The notes beneath the pieces are model-generated. The model was not told where the DNA came from. It saw only the letters and a program-made list of their open reading frames with translations, and did no database searches. From Brevibacillus laterosporus (lineage in GTDB: Bacteria > Bacillota > Bacilli > Brevibacillales > Brevibacillaceae), in the NCBI GenBank assembly GCA_007833815.1, contig CP033464.1:3280001-3344000 (forward strand): DNA of 64,000 nt. Direction: 5' to 3'. Made by a program: the position numbers and the translations under genes. Positions 27,032 through 37,567 of this stretch are shown piece by piece. Position 1 is the first letter of the stretch; every line of letters starts with the position of its first letter.

Positions 27032-27724
27032 ATGACAAACGTATTTGCTTTACATATATCTACAGAACTAGCGGAGGATACATTTAATCATCTACTACAC
27101 CATGTTTCCCCAGAGAAACGTGAAAAAATCATTCGATTCCGAAGACGAGAAGATGCTTACAGAGGGCTCCTTGCTGATTTGCTAGTACGTTATATTTTAA
27201 GTAAATATCACCATATTCCTAAAGAAGAGATTCTATTCAAACACAATGAGTACGGTAAACCCTACTTACCTAATCATACCACCTGTTATGTTAACTTGTC
27301 TCATTCTGGTGAATGGGTGGTGTGTGGAACAGGTAGTATGCTTGTGGGAATTGATGTTGAACAGCAAAAGCCTATTGATCTTGAGATTGCGAAGAATTAC
27401 TTTTCCAAGCAAGAATATATGGATTTACTGGCGAAATCAGAAGGAGAAGAACAACTGTCGTATTTTTATGACCTCTGGACATTGAAAGAGAGCTACATAA
27501 AAGCTGTCGGGAAAGGGCTGTCCATTCCACTTTCTTCTTTTTCTGTTAGAAAGAATGAGAATAATACTATAGATTTTAGTGAAGAGACACCGTCTAGGAC
27601 CAATTGGTTTTTTAAACAGTATCAACTAGCATCCCACTATCCGTTGTCTGTGTGTAGTGCAAGTAATCTGTTTGCAGAAGAGATTGTTATGATTCGAATG
27701 GACGAGTTGATTCAATATTTTTAA
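27032..27724 (+). CDS. 4'-phosphopantetheinyl transferase (Sfp type)
   Basis: A 230-residue enzyme that moves phosphopantetheine from CoA onto carrier proteins of peptide and polyketide synthases. Seen: N-E-Y-G-K-P-Y-L, V-N-L-S-H-S-G-E-W-V, the Mg-binding G-I-D-V-E and W-T-L-K-E-S-Y-I-K-A-V-G-K-G-L, the full P-pant transferase signature. I chose ATG at 27032 with GAGGGG 7 bases upstream over the in-frame ATG at 27008. It stands alone. No nonribosomal peptide synthetase lies in this window, so its partners are elsewhere. Confidence 0.92.
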   Translation: MTNVFALHISTELAEDTFNHLLHHVSPEKREKIIRFRRREDAYRGLLADLLVRYILSKYHHIPKEEILFKHNEYGKPYLPNHTTCYVNLSHSGEWVVCGTGSMLVGIDVEQQKPIDLEIAKNYFSKQEYMDLLAKSEGEEQLSYFYDLWTLKESYIKAVGKGLSIPLSSFSVRKNENNTIDFSEETPSRTNWFFKQYQLASHYPLSVCSASNLFAEEIVMIRMDELIQYF

Positions 27725-27773
27725 TTCAGAATATAAGATAGAATATAATCAGTAACGAATAGGAGGAATTGAT

Positions 27774-28793
27774 ATGTACCTAGCCTTGTTGCATGAGGGT
27801 CCATCTGGTATAAAAGGGGTAAAAATAGCAGAACGAGTGAAACGAACATTGGCAACTGATGAAGTGCTCGTTCGGTTAAAAGCATCTGGTTTAAATCGAC
27901 GGGATTTGCTCAATATCATGTGGCGAAGTGAACAAGATGCCCCACTCGTTCTTGGTTCTGATGGTGCTGGGATAATTGAGGAAGTTGGCAGTGGTGTGAA
28001 GGAATGGCATGTAGGTGATGAAGTGATCTTACATGCAGGAGTGAACTGGATAACAAAAAGTGACGCACCTCCTGCTACCTTCGAAATCTTAGGTTCTTCC
28101 TTTGATGGAACACATGCTCAGTATATCGTCATTCCTGCTTCCCTACTTGTAAAAAAACCTGCTTATTTAACGTGGGAAGAAGCTGGGGTTCTATCTGTTG
28201 CTGCACTGACAGCCTATCGCGCATTGCGTACAAAAGGACGGGCAAAAAAAGGCGATACGGTGTTGATTCCTGGCATTGGTAGTGGAGTAGCTACCTTTCT
28301 ACTTCAGATGAGCAAGGCGCTAGGATGTCGTGTCATTGTTACTTCACGGTGCAAAGCTAAACAAAAACGGGCTATGGAACTAGGAGCTGATGTAGCGATT
28401 GATACCGCAGTGGATTGGAACGAAGCATTACAGGGTGAGAAGGTTGATATCGTGATTGATAGTGTGGGTCCTGCCACGTTCCAACAATCATTAAGCCAGC
28501 TACGCCCAGGAGGCACGTGCGTTACATTTGGCGCCACTACAGGGGATAACGTAGAATTTAATCTGAGAAGCTTTTTCTACAGCCAGTGTAACATTCTAGG
28601 AACTACTCTAGGCAGTAAAGAAGAATTTATGGAAATGCTCGTTTTTATGCAACAACATCAAATTCACCCGGTCATAGATCACGTGTATGATTTAGAACAA
28701 GGTAGAGTAGCCCTTGAACGACTACAGGATTCTGAACAATTTGGCAAAATCGTATTACGTCGAAGTGATGCTGCGGCAGATGGGACAGGCTGA
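27774..28793 (+). CDS. Quinone-oxidoreductase-like dehydrogenase
   Basis: A 339-residue medium-chain dehydrogenase/reductase. Seen: G-L-N-R-R-D-L-L near residue 42, L-G-S-D-G-A-G-I-I-E-E-V-G-S-G-V, G-D-E-V-I-L-H and the NADP-binding G-I-G-S-G-V-A-T in the Rossmann domain. The usual structural-zinc cysteines are absent, and the sequence lacks a clear catalytic-zinc set, so it fits the zinc-free quinone reductase branch better than alcohol dehydrogenase. AGGAGGAATTGAT precedes the ATG. The substrate is unknown. Confidence 0.82.
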   Translation: MYLALLHEGPSGIKGVKIAERVKRTLATDEVLVRLKASGLNRRDLLNIMWRSEQDAPLVLGSDGAGIIEEVGSGVKEWHVGDEVILHAGVNWITKSDAPPATFEILGSSFDGTHAQYIVIPASLLVKKPAYLTWEEAGVLSVAALTAYRALRTKGRAKKGDTVLIPGIGSGVATFLLQMSKALGCRVIVTSRCKAKQKRAMELGADVAIDTAVDWNEALQGEKVDIVIDSVGPATFQQSLSQLRPGGTCVTFGATTGDNVEFNLRSFFYSQCNILGTTLGSKEEFMEMLVFMQQHQIHPVIDHVYDLEQGRVALERLQDSEQFGKIVLRRSDAAADGTG

Positions 28794-28936
28794 TTTTAGC
28801 GGTACGAGTAAGTAACCTAGAATTTAATAAAATGGTTGGAATCTTTTGACCGTTACAGTTTTCTACAAGAATTACTTCTAACTCTCTTCGCTCTCGCGTA
28901 TGCATGTACAAATAGGGCGGAAAGGGAGAGTTACGA

Positions 28937-29416
28937 ATGAGAGTATTTGTAATTAGTTTGCGCAAGCTGCTATATGGCTCTGCTGTAGGGGTTGGCTTGG
29001 TACTTGCCGTAGTACTGGTGATATGGAAAGATCCATTACATGTTGCAACCCTGTTCCAATTTGATCGGGAAAGCATGGAGACAACAGCAAAAGTAGCAGA
29101 CAACCCGTTTGCCTCCGAAAAACCTCAGGTGACTATGGATGTACAGGTAGAGGATAATCAGGTAGCTGTCAATCTCATCACTACCGGCTTTATTTTTACA
29201 GAAGAACAGTCTAATGCAGAACAGAAGCTGGAGATCATGCATGGGAAGGGACATGCCCATCTGTATGTGGATGGAAAAATGATTCAGAAGATTTATGATC
29301 CCCAATTCACTATTAAGAACTTACCAAAAGGGGAGCATGAGCTAAAGATAGAGTTAGCTTATCCGAATCATTTACCTTACAAGGTAGAAACAGTTAAAAT
29401 TTTACAAATTAAATAG
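28937..29416 (+). CDS. Membrane-anchored extracellular protein, unknown
   Basis: A 159-residue protein with one N-terminal membrane helix (about 12-32, G-S-A-V-G-V-G-L-V-L-A-V-V-L-V) and a short cytoplasmic head with three basic residues, so the rest should lie outside. The outer part has alternating strands typical of a small beta-sandwich, including H-G-K-G-H-A-H-L-Y-V-D-G-K and L-P-K-G-E-H-E-L-K-I-E. Such H-x-H-x-Y-V-D-G patterns occur in copper or ligand-binding Ig-like folds, but I cannot name the family. GGAAAGGGAGAG precedes the ATG, and a terminator follows. Confidence 0.7.
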   Translation: MRVFVISLRKLLYGSAVGVGLVLAVVLVIWKDPLHVATLFQFDRESMETTAKVADNPFASEKPQVTMDVQVEDNQVAVNLITTGFIFTEEQSNAEQKLEIMHGKGHAHLYVDGKMIQKIYDPQFTIKNLPKGEHELKIELAYPNHLPYKVETVKILQIK

Positions 29417-29426
29417 ATTGAGAAAA

Positions 29427-29466
29427 GAAGCACCTCGATCATTTTTACCTAATCGGGGGCTTTTTC
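29427..29466 (+). terminator. Terminator after anchored protein
   Basis: Imperfect stem around CACCTCGAT and ATCGGGGGC followed by five T. Confidence 0.65.
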
Positions 29467-29559
29467 CTATATAAAAACATCTTTCTGTATGAATATGTAG
29501 CAGGAAAATCTATATTTAAATGGAATATTCTGATTAATACAACAGGGAGGTTTGATAAA

Positions 29560-31221
29560 ATGGCTGATCTACGTTCCATTACAATGGGGGATTTATTAGA
29601 TGAAACAGTAGGCAAGTTTCCTGACAAGCAAGCCATTATTTATCAAGAGATAGGTCTTACCTATACATATCGGGAGTTTCAGCATGTATGTAATCAACTG
29701 GCCAGAGGATTCATGGCCTTGGGGATACAGCCCGGCGAGCATATAGCAATATGGGCTAACAATGTTCCTGAGTGGGTACTAACTCAATTTGCCACAGCTA
29801 AAATGGGAGGTGTGCTTGTGACAGTTAATACAAGCTACCGAACACATGAGCTGGAATATTTATTACGGCAATCAGATGCTACTACCTTACTAGTAATTGA
29901 TCAGCTTAAGGAAGTTTCCTATGTAGACATGTTGCATGAAATTTGCCCGGAATTACAACAAGCCCTACCAGGTGAACTGCAAGCTGAGCGTCTTCCTCAT
30001 TTACGTCGGGTAATCTATATAGGAGAAAAACGTCAGCCAGGCATGTATTTATTTACAGACCTATATCAATTGGCTGAACAGGTGACTGAAGCAGAACAGA
30101 TAGATCGACAGAAAACTCTTCAGCCCGATCAGGTGGTCAATATGCAGTATACATCTGGTACAACCGGCTTTCCTAAAGGTGTCATGCTTAGCCATTACAA
30201 TATCATCAACAATGCTATTCAAGTGGCTAGTTGTCAAAATTTGAGTCAACAAGATCGGGTATGCATTCCTGTTCCATTTTTTCATTGCTTTGGATGTGTA
30301 ATGGGGACATTAGCTTGTGTGGCAACGGGAGCTGCGATGGTTCCAGTTATTACGTTTCAGTCAAAAGTAGTCTTGGAGGTTGTTTCTAAGGAGAGGTGTA
30401 CAGCTCTTTATGGGGTGCCAACCATGTTTATTGCTGAGCTGAATGAACCAGCTTTTACACAGTATGACCTGAGCTCACTACGAACTGGAATCATGGCTGG
30501 TTCGCCTTGTCCAGAAGAAGTGATGAAGAATGTAGTAGATAAAATGGGTATGCGTGACATTACCATCGCATATGGACAGACGGAATCTTCTCCGGTTGTG
30601 ACTCAGACTAGAGTAGATGATAGCATCGAGCGTCGCGTATCAACAGTCGGTCGTAAGCATGATCTAGTGGAAATGATGCTAATGAATCCTAGCACAGGGG
30701 AAGAAGTGGCTATCGGTGAACAGGGTGAACTTTGTACGCGAGGCTACCAGGTTATGAAAGGGTACTATAATATGCCAGAACAGACAGCAAAGGCGATAGA
30801 CTCAGAGGGCTGGCTCCATACAGGAGACTTGGCTACTGTTGACGAAGATGGATATTATCGGATCACTGGACGCCTGAAAGATATGATCATTCGCGGGGGA
30901 GAGAATATTTATCCGCGTGAGATTGAAGAGTTTTTGTATACTCATCCCAAAGTTCTGGATGTACAAGTTATCGGAGTTCCCGACCCACTCTATGGCGAGC
31001 AAGTATTGGCATGCGTTAAAGCACGCGAGGGAGAGAGTTTGTCATCTGATGAGTTAAAAGACTTTTGTCAGGGAAAAATTGCTCGCTATAAGATTCCGTA
31101 CTATCTACAAATCGTTCATGAATACCCGATGACAGCCTCTGGTAAAATTCAAAAATATAAACTCCGCGAGCAAGCCATTGAACTCTACGGATTGGATCAG
31201 TCAGCAGCATCTAGTGAGTAA
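29560..31221 (+). CDS. Acyl-CoA synthetase (AMP-binding)
   Basis: A 553-residue adenylate-forming enzyme that activates a carboxylic acid, probably a medium- or long-chain fatty acid, to its CoA thioester. Seen: [13 protein letters not shown] (ATP loop) near residue 197, [41 protein letters not shown] and the C-terminal catalytic Lys in S-G-K-I-Q-K-Y. GGGAGG lies 8 bases before the ATG. It resembles B. subtilis YngI. The true chain length cannot be read from sequence. Confidence 0.88.
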   Translation: MADLRSITMGDLLDETVGKFPDKQAIIYQEIGLTYTYREFQHVCNQLARGFMALGIQPGEHIAIWANNVPEWVLTQFATAKMGGVLVTVNTSYRTHELEYLLRQSDATTLLVIDQLKEVSYVDMLHEICPELQQALPGELQAERLPHLRRVIYIGEKRQPGMYLFTDLYQLAEQVTEAEQIDRQKTLQPDQVVNMQYTSGTTGFPKGVMLSHYNIINNAIQVASCQNLSQQDRVCIPVPFFHCFGCVMGTLACVATGAAMVPVITFQSKVVLEVVSKERCTALYGVPTMFIAELNEPAFTQYDLSSLRTGIMAGSPCPEEVMKNVVDKMGMRDITIAYGQTESSPVVTQTRVDDSIERRVSTVGRKHDLVEMMLMNPSTGEEVAIGEQGELCTRGYQVMKGYYNMPEQTAKAIDSEGWLHTGDLATVDEDGYYRITGRLKDMIIRGGENIYPREIEEFLYTHPKVLDVQVIGVPDPLYGEQVLACVKAREGESLSSDELKDFCQGKIARYKIPYYLQIVHEYPMTASGKIQKYKLREQAIELYGLDQSAASSE

Positions 31222-31268
31222 CTTGACGGAACAAACAGCTGTGCGTGCACAGAAAAGGAGTATACCTT

Positions 31269-32045
31269 ATGAATTATGACAGTTTGTTTGAACATTTCAT
31301 TGTCCAATCACAAACAAAGTTTAGCGGATGGGATTTTTCATTTGTACACGGTACAGGACGGATCACGACAGAACCTGTCCCTTGGTCTTATGCGAGCAAA
31401 ATTATTCCATTGATGGCTCAGGCAGATAGTATGCTAGATATGGGTACAGGAGGAGGGGAATTGTTATCTCAGTTGGTACCTTTACCTCCGTTTACTTGTG
31501 CGACAGAAGCATATGGGCCAAACGTAACCATAGCTCAGACACGATTAGAACCGATTGGGGTAAAGGTATGTCCCCTTGTAGATGATGCCGTTTTGCCGTT
31601 TGAAGACAAACGATTTTCGTTGATCATTAACAAGCATGAAGCGTTTCAGCCTAGCGAGGTGCGACGCATCTTACGCGATGGAGGTCAGTTTATCACTCAA
31701 CAGGTGGGAGGGGAAGATTGTCAAGAATTGAACCAGTTACTGGGGATGCCAAAAGGGGAATACCACGACTGGAATCTGAGAAAAGCGGTGCTAGAATTAG
31801 AAGAGTCAGGATTTTCGATTTTGGATCAAAAAGAGTATTTTCCATTCCAACGCTTTCATGATATTGGTGCTCTCATTTATTATGTAAAAGCAATTCCATG
31901 GCAGTTCCAAGACTTTTCGGTTGATGCATACCGAGATGAATTGTATCGCCTTCATTTAAAAATTCAGGAAAAAGGTTATGTAGAGGTAAAATCACACCGC
32001 TTTATTATCTGTGCGGTGGCTCCATTTTTCCGGTATCCCTTTTAA
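31269..32045 (+). CDS. SAM-dependent methyltransferase
   Basis: A 258-residue class I methyltransferase. Seen: motif I L-D-M-G-T-G-G-G-E near residue 55, then T-E-A-Y-G-P-N (motif II), D-D-A-V-L-P-F-E-D (motif III-like) and I-L-R-D-G-G-Q-F-I-T-Q-Q (post-III). AAAAGGAG lies 9 bases before the ATG at 31269, which decides the start over 31245. The gene follows the acyl-CoA synthetase by about 50 bases and may be co-transcribed. The acceptor is unknown. Confidence 0.85.
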   Translation: MNYDSLFEHFIVQSQTKFSGWDFSFVHGTGRITTEPVPWSYASKIIPLMAQADSMLDMGTGGGELLSQLVPLPPFTCATEAYGPNVTIAQTRLEPIGVKVCPLVDDAVLPFEDKRFSLIINKHEAFQPSEVRRILRDGGQFITQQVGGEDCQELNQLLGMPKGEYHDWNLRKAVLELEESGFSILDQKEYFPFQRFHDIGALIYYVKAIPWQFQDFSVDAYRDELYRLHLKIQEKGYVEVKSHRFIICAVAPFFRYPF

Positions 32046-32095
32046 TAGCAAGGACTAGTTAGATAAGAAAACCGTTTGCGACAGTTATTGAGATT

Positions 32096-32145
32096 GAAAA
32101 GACCATTGCTTCGGTTGAGAAGAGATGGCCTTTTCGCCTTTTTTC
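32096..32145. terminator. Shared terminator between methyltransferase and leuD
   Basis: AAAAGACCATTGCTTC and GAAGAGATGGCCTTTT pair around GGTTGA with A and T tracts on either side. It can serve the two genes that converge here. Confidence 0.72.
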
Positions 32146-32174
32146 ATTTTTCTAATAACCCGAGTTACAACTCG

Positions 32175-32768
32175 TTACCGCACTACCATCTTTTTTTCAT
32201 AAGCCATGATCTTGTCTTCCTGCTGTAGAGTAATCCCAATGTCATCCAACCCATTTAACAAACAGTACCTGCGATAACTATCCACTTCAAATGGATAGGA
32301 GAGGCCATTGCCATCTTCTATAACCTGACGTTCCAGATCAATTGTCAATGTATACCCCTCAGTAGCTTCGGTGCGTGTAAACAATTCATCTACTTGTTCT
32401 TCAGTGAGTTTGATTGGCAAAATTCCATTCTTAAAACAGTTGTTATAGAAGATATCGGCAAAGGATGGAGCAATTACTACTCGGAATCCAAAATCTAATA
32501 AAGCCCAAGGCGCATGTTCACGTGAGGAACCACAGCCAAAGTTATTACGTGCAAGCAAAATAGTAGCTCCCTCATAGCGTGGCTGATGAAGGACGAATGA
32601 ATCGATCCGCTTTCCTTCGATGGTATAGCGCCATTCATAGAACAAGAATTGTCCAAAGCCTGTGCGTTCAATTCGTTTCAAAAATTGTTTCGGGATAATA
32701 GCATCCGTATCGATATTGGCGCGATCGACGGGGGCGGCCAAGCCAGTTACTTTTACAAACGGTTCCAT
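32175..32768 (-). CDS. leuD: 3-isopropylmalate dehydratase, small subunit
   Basis: A 197-residue swivel-domain subunit that combines with LeuC to isomerise 2- to 3-isopropylmalate in leucine synthesis. Seen: [16 protein letters not shown] near the N-terminus, then [14 protein letters not shown], the substrate-recognition loop, and F-K-N-G-I-L-P. ATG at 32768 has AAAGGAGG in front; an in-frame ATG 14 codons earlier lacks one. It follows leuC after 131 bases. Length is normal for LeuD. Confidence 0.94.
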   Translation of the reverse strand: MEPFVKVTGLAAPVDRANIDTDAIIPKQFLKRIERTGFGQFLFYEWRYTIEGKRIDSFVLHQPRYEGATILLARNNFGCGSSREHAPWALLDFGFRVVIAPSFADIFYNNCFKNGILPIKLTEEQVDELFTRTEATEGYTLTIDLERQVIEDGNGLSYPFEVDSYRRYCLLNGLDDIGITLQQEDKIMAYEKKMVVR

Positions 32769-32899
32769 AGAGATTGCCTCCTTTAAATGTAGGGGTAGGG
32801 CACATGCCATTTTTTCATTGATTACATGCTTCGAATTACATGCATACTCAGCAAAAGGCTATCTTAAACGTTGAAACGCTGAAGTCTTCTCACGTATAC

Positions 32900-34318
32900 T
32901 TACACCACCGCAGGGGCATTCAGCCACTCACGGACATCAACAAATTTACCTGCGACTGCAGCGGCAACAGCCATTTCAGGACTAACTAGATGAGTGCGTC
33001 CATCACGACCTTGACGTCCTTCAAAGTTACGGTTAGAGGTAGAAGCACAACGCTCACCAGGTGATAAAATATCCGGGTTCATCGCAAGACACATGGAGCA
33101 ACCTGATTCGCGCCACTCAAAGCCAGCCTCTATGAAGATATGATGTAACCCTTCCTGTTCGGCACGCTCTTTAACAGCTTGTGAACCTGGCACGACCATG
33201 GCATTGACTTGAGAAGATACCTTGCGACCTTTGGCGGCAGCGGCGGCACGGCGTAAATCTTCGATGCGTCCGTTCGTACAGGAACCAATAAACACACGAT
33301 CGATAGAGATATCTGTCATGGGAGTCCCAGCGGTTAACCCCATATAAGTAAGGGCATCTCGTGCTGCTTTTTGATCGGTTTGGCTAACAAATTCTTCTGG
33401 GTGAGGCACGTTGCTAGTAATTCCGGTACCCATACCTGGACTTGTTCCCCAGGTTACTTGTGGTTCCATTTCGCTTGCTTGTAGCTCCACGTGGGCATCA
33501 TATATGGCACCTTCATCTGATACTAGCTCTCTCCATGCAACTACAGCTTGTTCGAAAGCTTCTCCTTGGGGGACATGACGACGACCTTTCAAGTAGGCAA
33601 ATGTAGTATCATCTGGAGCGATTAAGCCGGCACGGGCTCCTGCTTCAATGGACATGTTGCAAACTGTCATACGTTCTTCCATGGTCAATTGACGGATAGC
33701 TTCCCCCGTATATTCAACAACGTAACCCGTAGCAAAGTCAGTCCCGAATTTTGCGATAATAGCTAAAATTAAATCTTTTGCGGATATACCTAGTGGCAAT
33801 GGGCCATTCACATGTACTTCCATCGTTTTTGGCTTTGCTTGTTGTAAGCATTGTGTTGCCAACACATGTTCTACTTCGCTTGTTCCAATTCCGAAAGCAA
33901 GAGCACCGAAAGCTCCGTGTGTAGAGGTATGACTGTCTCCACAAACGATCGTTTTACCGGGATGTGTTAAGCCAAGTTCTGGTCCAATAACGTGCACGAT
34001 TCCTTGATCGGGGCTGTCTAAATCTGCAAGTGGTACGCCAAAATCCCGGCAGTTATTCGTTAGTGTTTCCATTTGAGTAAGCGAGATTGGATCTTCTACA
34101 AGATAGCGATTTTTCGTTGGCACGTTGTGATCCATGGTTGCAAACGTAAGATCTGGACGACGGACCTGCCGATTAGCAAGACGCAGACCTTCAAAGGCTT
34201 GTGGGGATGTTACTTCATGAACAAGGTGTAGATCGATATATAATAAGCTAGGTTTTCCTGATTCTTCGTAAATAACGTGTTGATCCCAAATTTTTTCAAA
34301 TAGCGTCCGTGCTTTCAT
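32900..34318 (-). CDS. leuC: 3-isopropylmalate dehydratase, large subunit
   Basis: A 472-residue aconitase-superfamily subunit that holds a [4Fe-4S] cluster. Seen: [20 protein letters not shown], and the cluster ligands in G-S-C-T-N-G-R and [18 protein letters not shown] precedes the ATG. The usual leuA and leuB partners are not next to it, so the leucine genes are split in this genome. It is divergent from a LysR-type regulator, whose gene starts 146 bases away. Confidence 0.95.
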   Translation of the reverse strand: MKARTLFEKIWDQHVIYEESGKPSLLYIDLHLVHEVTSPQAFEGLRLANRQVRRPDLTFATMDHNVPTKNRYLVEDPISLTQMETLTNNCRDFGVPLADLDSPDQGIVHVIGPELGLTHPGKTIVCGDSHTSTHGAFGALAFGIGTSEVEHVLATQCLQQAKPKTMEVHVNGPLPLGISAKDLILAIIAKFGTDFATGYVVEYTGEAIRQLTMEERMTVCNMSIEAGARAGLIAPDDTTFAYLKGRRHVPQGEAFEQAVVAWRELVSDEGAIYDAHVELQASEMEPQVTWGTSPGMGTGITSNVPHPEEFVSQTDQKAARDALTYMGLTAGTPMTDISIDRVFIGSCTNGRIEDLRRAAAAAKGRKVSSQVNAMVVPGSQAVKERAEQEGLHHIFIEAGFEWRESGCSMCLAMNPDILSPGERCASTSNRNFEGRQGRDGRTHLVSPEMAVAAAVAGKFVDVREWLNAPAVV

Positions 34319-34411
34319 CGTATTTCCTCCTTTATTTTGTCGCGCTCATGCTTTTTTCTAGTTGTACCATGGATAAAGAAATAGTACAAAGATATAATGA
34401 TTATAGAATGG

Positions 34412-34426
34412 ATAGGAAATACCTAT
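34412..34426. promoter_or_regulatory. Candidate LysR-type operator
   Basis: ATAGG-AAATA-CCTAT is a perfect dyad and contains T-N11-A, the standard LysR-box form. It lies between leuC and the divergent regulator gene, 38 bases before the regulator's ATG. Confidence 0.55.
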
Positions 34427-34463
34427 AAGGATAAAAGGAAACAAAGAACAGGCGGAGATACAA

Positions 34464-35366
34464 ATGGAATTGCGTCAAATACGTTATGTTATGATGGTAG
34501 CTCAAGAAAAAAGTTTTTCCCGCGCAGCTGAGAAGCTCCACTTAGCACAACCATCGCTTAGTCAACAGATTGCCAAACTGGAGCGTGAGTATGGGGTCAT
34601 GTTGTTTCACCGACTGCCACAACGAGTCGAGTTAACAGATGCAGGGAATCGATTTATACAATTAGCCAATGAACTAATTGTCAAAGAAGACGAATTAGAA
34701 CGTGAAATGCACCAATTTGCAGAGGGGAATGCTGGCAGGATCGTCGTCGGCAGTCTACCAATAACAGGAGCCTTTGTGCTACCCGAAGCTTTTTCAGCCT
34801 TTACCAAATGTTATCCTCGTATCGAGGTTACTTTAATAGAAGAAACATCTAGTAATCTGGAGCAGATGCTGGTTCATGGCAAGTTGGATATGAGCCTATT
34901 AACGATGCCGATACAGCATCCAGCGTTAGTAACGACTCCGGTATTACAGGAGGAAATCTATCTATCGTTACCACCCCAGCATCCACTTGCAAAAGAGCAG
35001 GTTGTTGACTTAAAAGCTTTGGAAGAGGAACCATTTATTTTGTTAAAAGAAGGACAGGGTTTCCGCACGATCTCGTTGCTATTGTGCGAACAAGCTGGAT
35101 TTACACCAAAGGTAGTGTTTGAAAGTTCAAATATCCAAACGGTGCAAGCCTTGGTAGCGTCGGGCATGGGTGTCTCTTTCGCACCTCATATGATTACAGG
35201 CATGGTGAACGGTAATGTCTCGCCAGCCTATGTGCATCTATCTACACACCCTAGTCGAACGTTAGTAGTTGCGTCGCATAAAGACAAGCATTTGTCTACG
35301 CCAATGCTAGCATTACGTGAAGAGATTTCTAAAGCCGGCAAGCAGTACTCAATAAACCCGGCGTAG
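34464..35366 (+). CDS. LysR-family transcription regulator
   Basis: A 300-residue regulator. The N-terminal winged helix-turn-helix is clear: S-F-S-R-A-A-E-K-L-H-L-A-Q-P-S-L-S-Q-Q-I. The rest is the periplasmic-binding-like effector domain (R-I-V-V-G-S-L-P-I-T near residue 92). It is divergent from leuC and so may control leuCD, its own gene, or both. The effector is unknown; a leucine-pathway intermediate would fit by position. GGCGGAGA precedes the ATG. Confidence 0.9.
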   Translation: MELRQIRYVMMVAQEKSFSRAAEKLHLAQPSLSQQIAKLEREYGVMLFHRLPQRVELTDAGNRFIQLANELIVKEDELEREMHQFAEGNAGRIVVGSLPITGAFVLPEAFSAFTKCYPRIEVTLIEETSSNLEQMLVHGKLDMSLLTMPIQHPALVTTPVLQEEIYLSLPPQHPLAKEQVVDLKALEEEPFILLKEGQGFRTISLLLCEQAGFTPKVVFESSNIQTVQALVASGMGVSFAPHMITGMVNGNVSPAYVHLSTHPSRTLVVASHKDKHLSTPMLALREEISKAGKQYSINPA

Positions 35367-35430
35367 AGACAAAAAAGTGGCAGGTGTGTTACACTAACTT
35401 CAAACATGCATCGAAAGGGAGGATACACAC

Positions 35431-35769
35431 ATGAAAGAGATTAAAACAGAAGAAGCATTCCAAGAAACCATTCGTTCTTCCAAACCGGTGATCGTCAAAT
35501 TTTATACGACTTGGTGTCCAGACTGTTTCCGTATTGATCCATTTATGCCGGAGTTAGAAGAAGCCTATAAAGATCAATTGGATATGGTAGCAGTTAACCG
35601 TGATGACCTTCCTGAGTTGTCTCAACAGCTGGAGATCATGGGTATCCCTAGTTTTGTTGCGTTTAAGAACGGCAAGGAAGTGGTACGTTTTGTCAGTAAA
35701 TTGGCGAAGAGTCGCGAAGAGATCGAGCAATTTTTAGATCGTGCTGTGCAAATTAGCGCAGAGCTTTAA
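35431..35769 (+). CDS. Thioredoxin-like protein
   Basis: A 112-residue thioredoxin fold with active site W-C-P-D-C (Cys29 and Cys32) in place of the classic C-G-P-C, and the cis-Pro loop M-G-I-P-S-F-V. The length and active site resemble B. subtilis YtpP. It should act as a cytosolic thiol-disulfide oxidoreductase with its own targets. AGGGAGG precedes the ATG. No signal peptide is present. Confidence 0.85.
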   Translation: MKEIKTEEAFQETIRSSKPVIVKFYTTWCPDCFRIDPFMPELEEAYKDQLDMVAVNRDDLPELSQQLEIMGIPSFVAFKNGKEVVRFVSKLAKSREEIEQFLDRAVQISAEL

Positions 35770-35909
35770 AAAATTGGATTGATCCTTAAAATGGACGGAC
35801 ACATACAGGTAAAACATTTTCACAAACTTTCTTAGCAGAAATTGGTGGAAACGTTCATATCTATAAACGAATGGGTAAAAACAGGCAGTTCTTTCAAGGA
35901 GGGTTCAGC

Positions 35910-36650
35910 TTGCAGAGCAATGTATGTATCGCGCATCGAGGTTGGTCGGGAGTCGCCCCAGAAAATACATTGGCGGCTATTCGACTAGCAATAGAACACC
36001 CTGAGATAGATGGGGTTGAATTTGACGTCCAGTTAACGAAGGACCAAATTCCCGTAGTTATCCACGACTATTCGTTGGAACGTACCACGAATGGAACTGG
36101 ATGGGTTAAAGATCATACGTTTGCCGAACTGCGTTCTCTGGATGCAGGGAGTTGGTTCGACAGTCAATTTGTCGGCGAGACCATCCCTTCCTTGGAAGAA
36201 GTGCTCATTGCCAATCGCCAGAAAAAGTGGCTTAATATTGAGCTAAAGCAGATGGTGGCAAGTAAGGAACAGGTGCTGGAAGAAAAAGTAATCCGCTTGA
36301 TCGAACAGTATGATATGGAAGAACATGTGGTCATTACTTCATTTCAACATCAGAGTGTCTATAATGTAAAAAGATTGGCTCCACGTTTGCAGGTGGGACC
36401 GTTAATTTATGGTATGCCGCTCTTACTACAGGAACAGGCCCAACATATCGGAGCAGATGTATTATCACTCGCGTACCCTTATCTGACTCATGAGGTTGCG
36501 CAGCACGCTCAGGAATGGGGCTATTCCATCATAGCGTGGACGGTAGATGAACCAGAACATATGCGAGTTTTAGCGCAATTAGGCTCGCATGTGCATATTT
36601 GCACCAATCATCCAGATAGATGGTTGTCATGGAAAGGAAGTACAGCATGA
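35910..36650 (+). CDS. Glycerophosphodiester phosphodiesterase
   Basis: A 246-residue GDPD-family enzyme that splits glycerophosphodiesters into glycerol-3-phosphate and an alcohol. Seen: A-H-R-G-W-S-G-V-A-P-E-N-T, V-E-F-D-V-Q-L-T-K-D, V-I-H-D-Y-S-L-E-R-T-T-N-G-T-G and the late I-A-W-T-V-D. I chose TTG at 35910 because AAGGAGG lies just upstream; the frame from 35871 contains it. There is no signal peptide, so it is the cytosolic form. It overlaps the next gene as ATGA. Confidence 0.9.
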   Translation: MQSNVCIAHRGWSGVAPENTLAAIRLAIEHPEIDGVEFDVQLTKDQIPVVIHDYSLERTTNGTGWVKDHTFAELRSLDAGSWFDSQFVGETIPSLEEVLIANRQKKWLNIELKQMVASKEQVLEEKVIRLIEQYDMEEHVVITSFQHQSVYNVKRLAPRLQVGPLIYGMPLLLQEQAQHIGADVLSLAYPYLTHEVAQHAQEWGYSIIAWTVDEPEHMRVLAQLGSHVHICTNHPDRWLSWKGSTA

Positions 36651-37567
36651 TTTCAATGAATAGAAAGGGAGAGTGGCTTCTTGGCACGTTAGGTGAACAA
36701 GAGGCTGCTCTTTCTTTTGGAGACTTACTTCGAAAAAAATGGGGGTTTCCCAAAAAAACGGCACATCTTTTATTTCAAAACAAAGAGATTTTGGTTGATG
36801 ACCAGCCAGCAACTCAAGTTCAAAAGACAGTAAGTGGGCAGCTTATCGCCCTGCGAGTTTGTATGGAAGAAGAGTGGGGTTTAGAGCCAGTCAAAGGTCC
36901 GTTAGTTATTGCGTATGAAGACGATCACGTACTAATCGTAAATAAACCAGCTGGTTTGCTTTTACATCCGACGGAACCTATTCACCAAGAGACGTTGGAT
37001 CATTGGGTAGCTGGTTATTTTAAAGAGAAGAATATCAAGAATAAGGTGCGTCATATCCATCGTTTGGATCAAGATACCTCTGGACTCGTGATGTATGCTA
37101 AGCATCCACTCGCTGGTGCTATGCTTACCGAGAGATTGGAAAGACGGGACATTTCCCGGCAGTATATAGCTTTTGTAGAAGGAATTATGCAAGATGAGCA
37201 AGGAAAAGTAGATGCGTCTATCGGAAAAGATCGTCATCACGCGACGAGACGCCGCGTTTCTCCACAAGGTGACCGGGCTGTAACTCATTTTAACGTGATT
37301 GAACGCTATCACGACGCGACTCAAGTGTCTTGTCGTCTTGAAACAGGTCGGACGCATCAGATTCGTGTTCACTTATCTTACATGGGCCATCCATTGCTCG
37401 GAGATGTTTTGTATGGTGCGAGAAAAAATCAAGTTCTTAGAAATAGACAAGCGTTGCATGCAGCTAGCCTTCAATTTATTCACCCATTCGGGGAGCAACG
37501 TGTGGAGGTCTCAGCAAAGCTACCACAAGATTTGCAAGAACTAAAGGAACGATTGTTACTCAAATAA
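36647..37567 (+). CDS. RluA-family pseudouridine synthase
   Basis: A 306-residue RNA pseudouridine synthase. An S4-like N-terminal part (L-R-K-K-W-G-F-P-K-K-T-A) precedes the catalytic domain, which shows I-H-R-L-D-Q-D-T-S-G-L-V with the catalytic Asp, and later C-R-L-E-T-G-R-T-H-Q-I-R-V-H and H-P-L-L-G-D. It starts in an ATGA overlap with the phosphodiesterase. The target uridine, in rRNA or tRNA, cannot be told from sequence. Confidence 0.9.
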   Translation: MISMNRKGEWLLGTLGEQEAALSFGDLLRKKWGFPKKTAHLLFQNKEILVDDQPATQVQKTVSGQLIALRVCMEEEWGLEPVKGPLVIAYEDDHVLIVNKPAGLLLHPTEPIHQETLDHWVAGYFKEKNIKNKVRHIHRLDQDTSGLVMYAKHPLAGAMLTERLERRDISRQYIAFVEGIMQDEQGKVDASIGKDRHHATRRRVSPQGDRAVTHFNVIERYHDATQVSCRLETGRTHQIRVHLSYMGHPLLGDVLYGARKNQVLRNRQALHAASLQFIHPFGEQRVEVSAKLPQDLQELKERLLLK

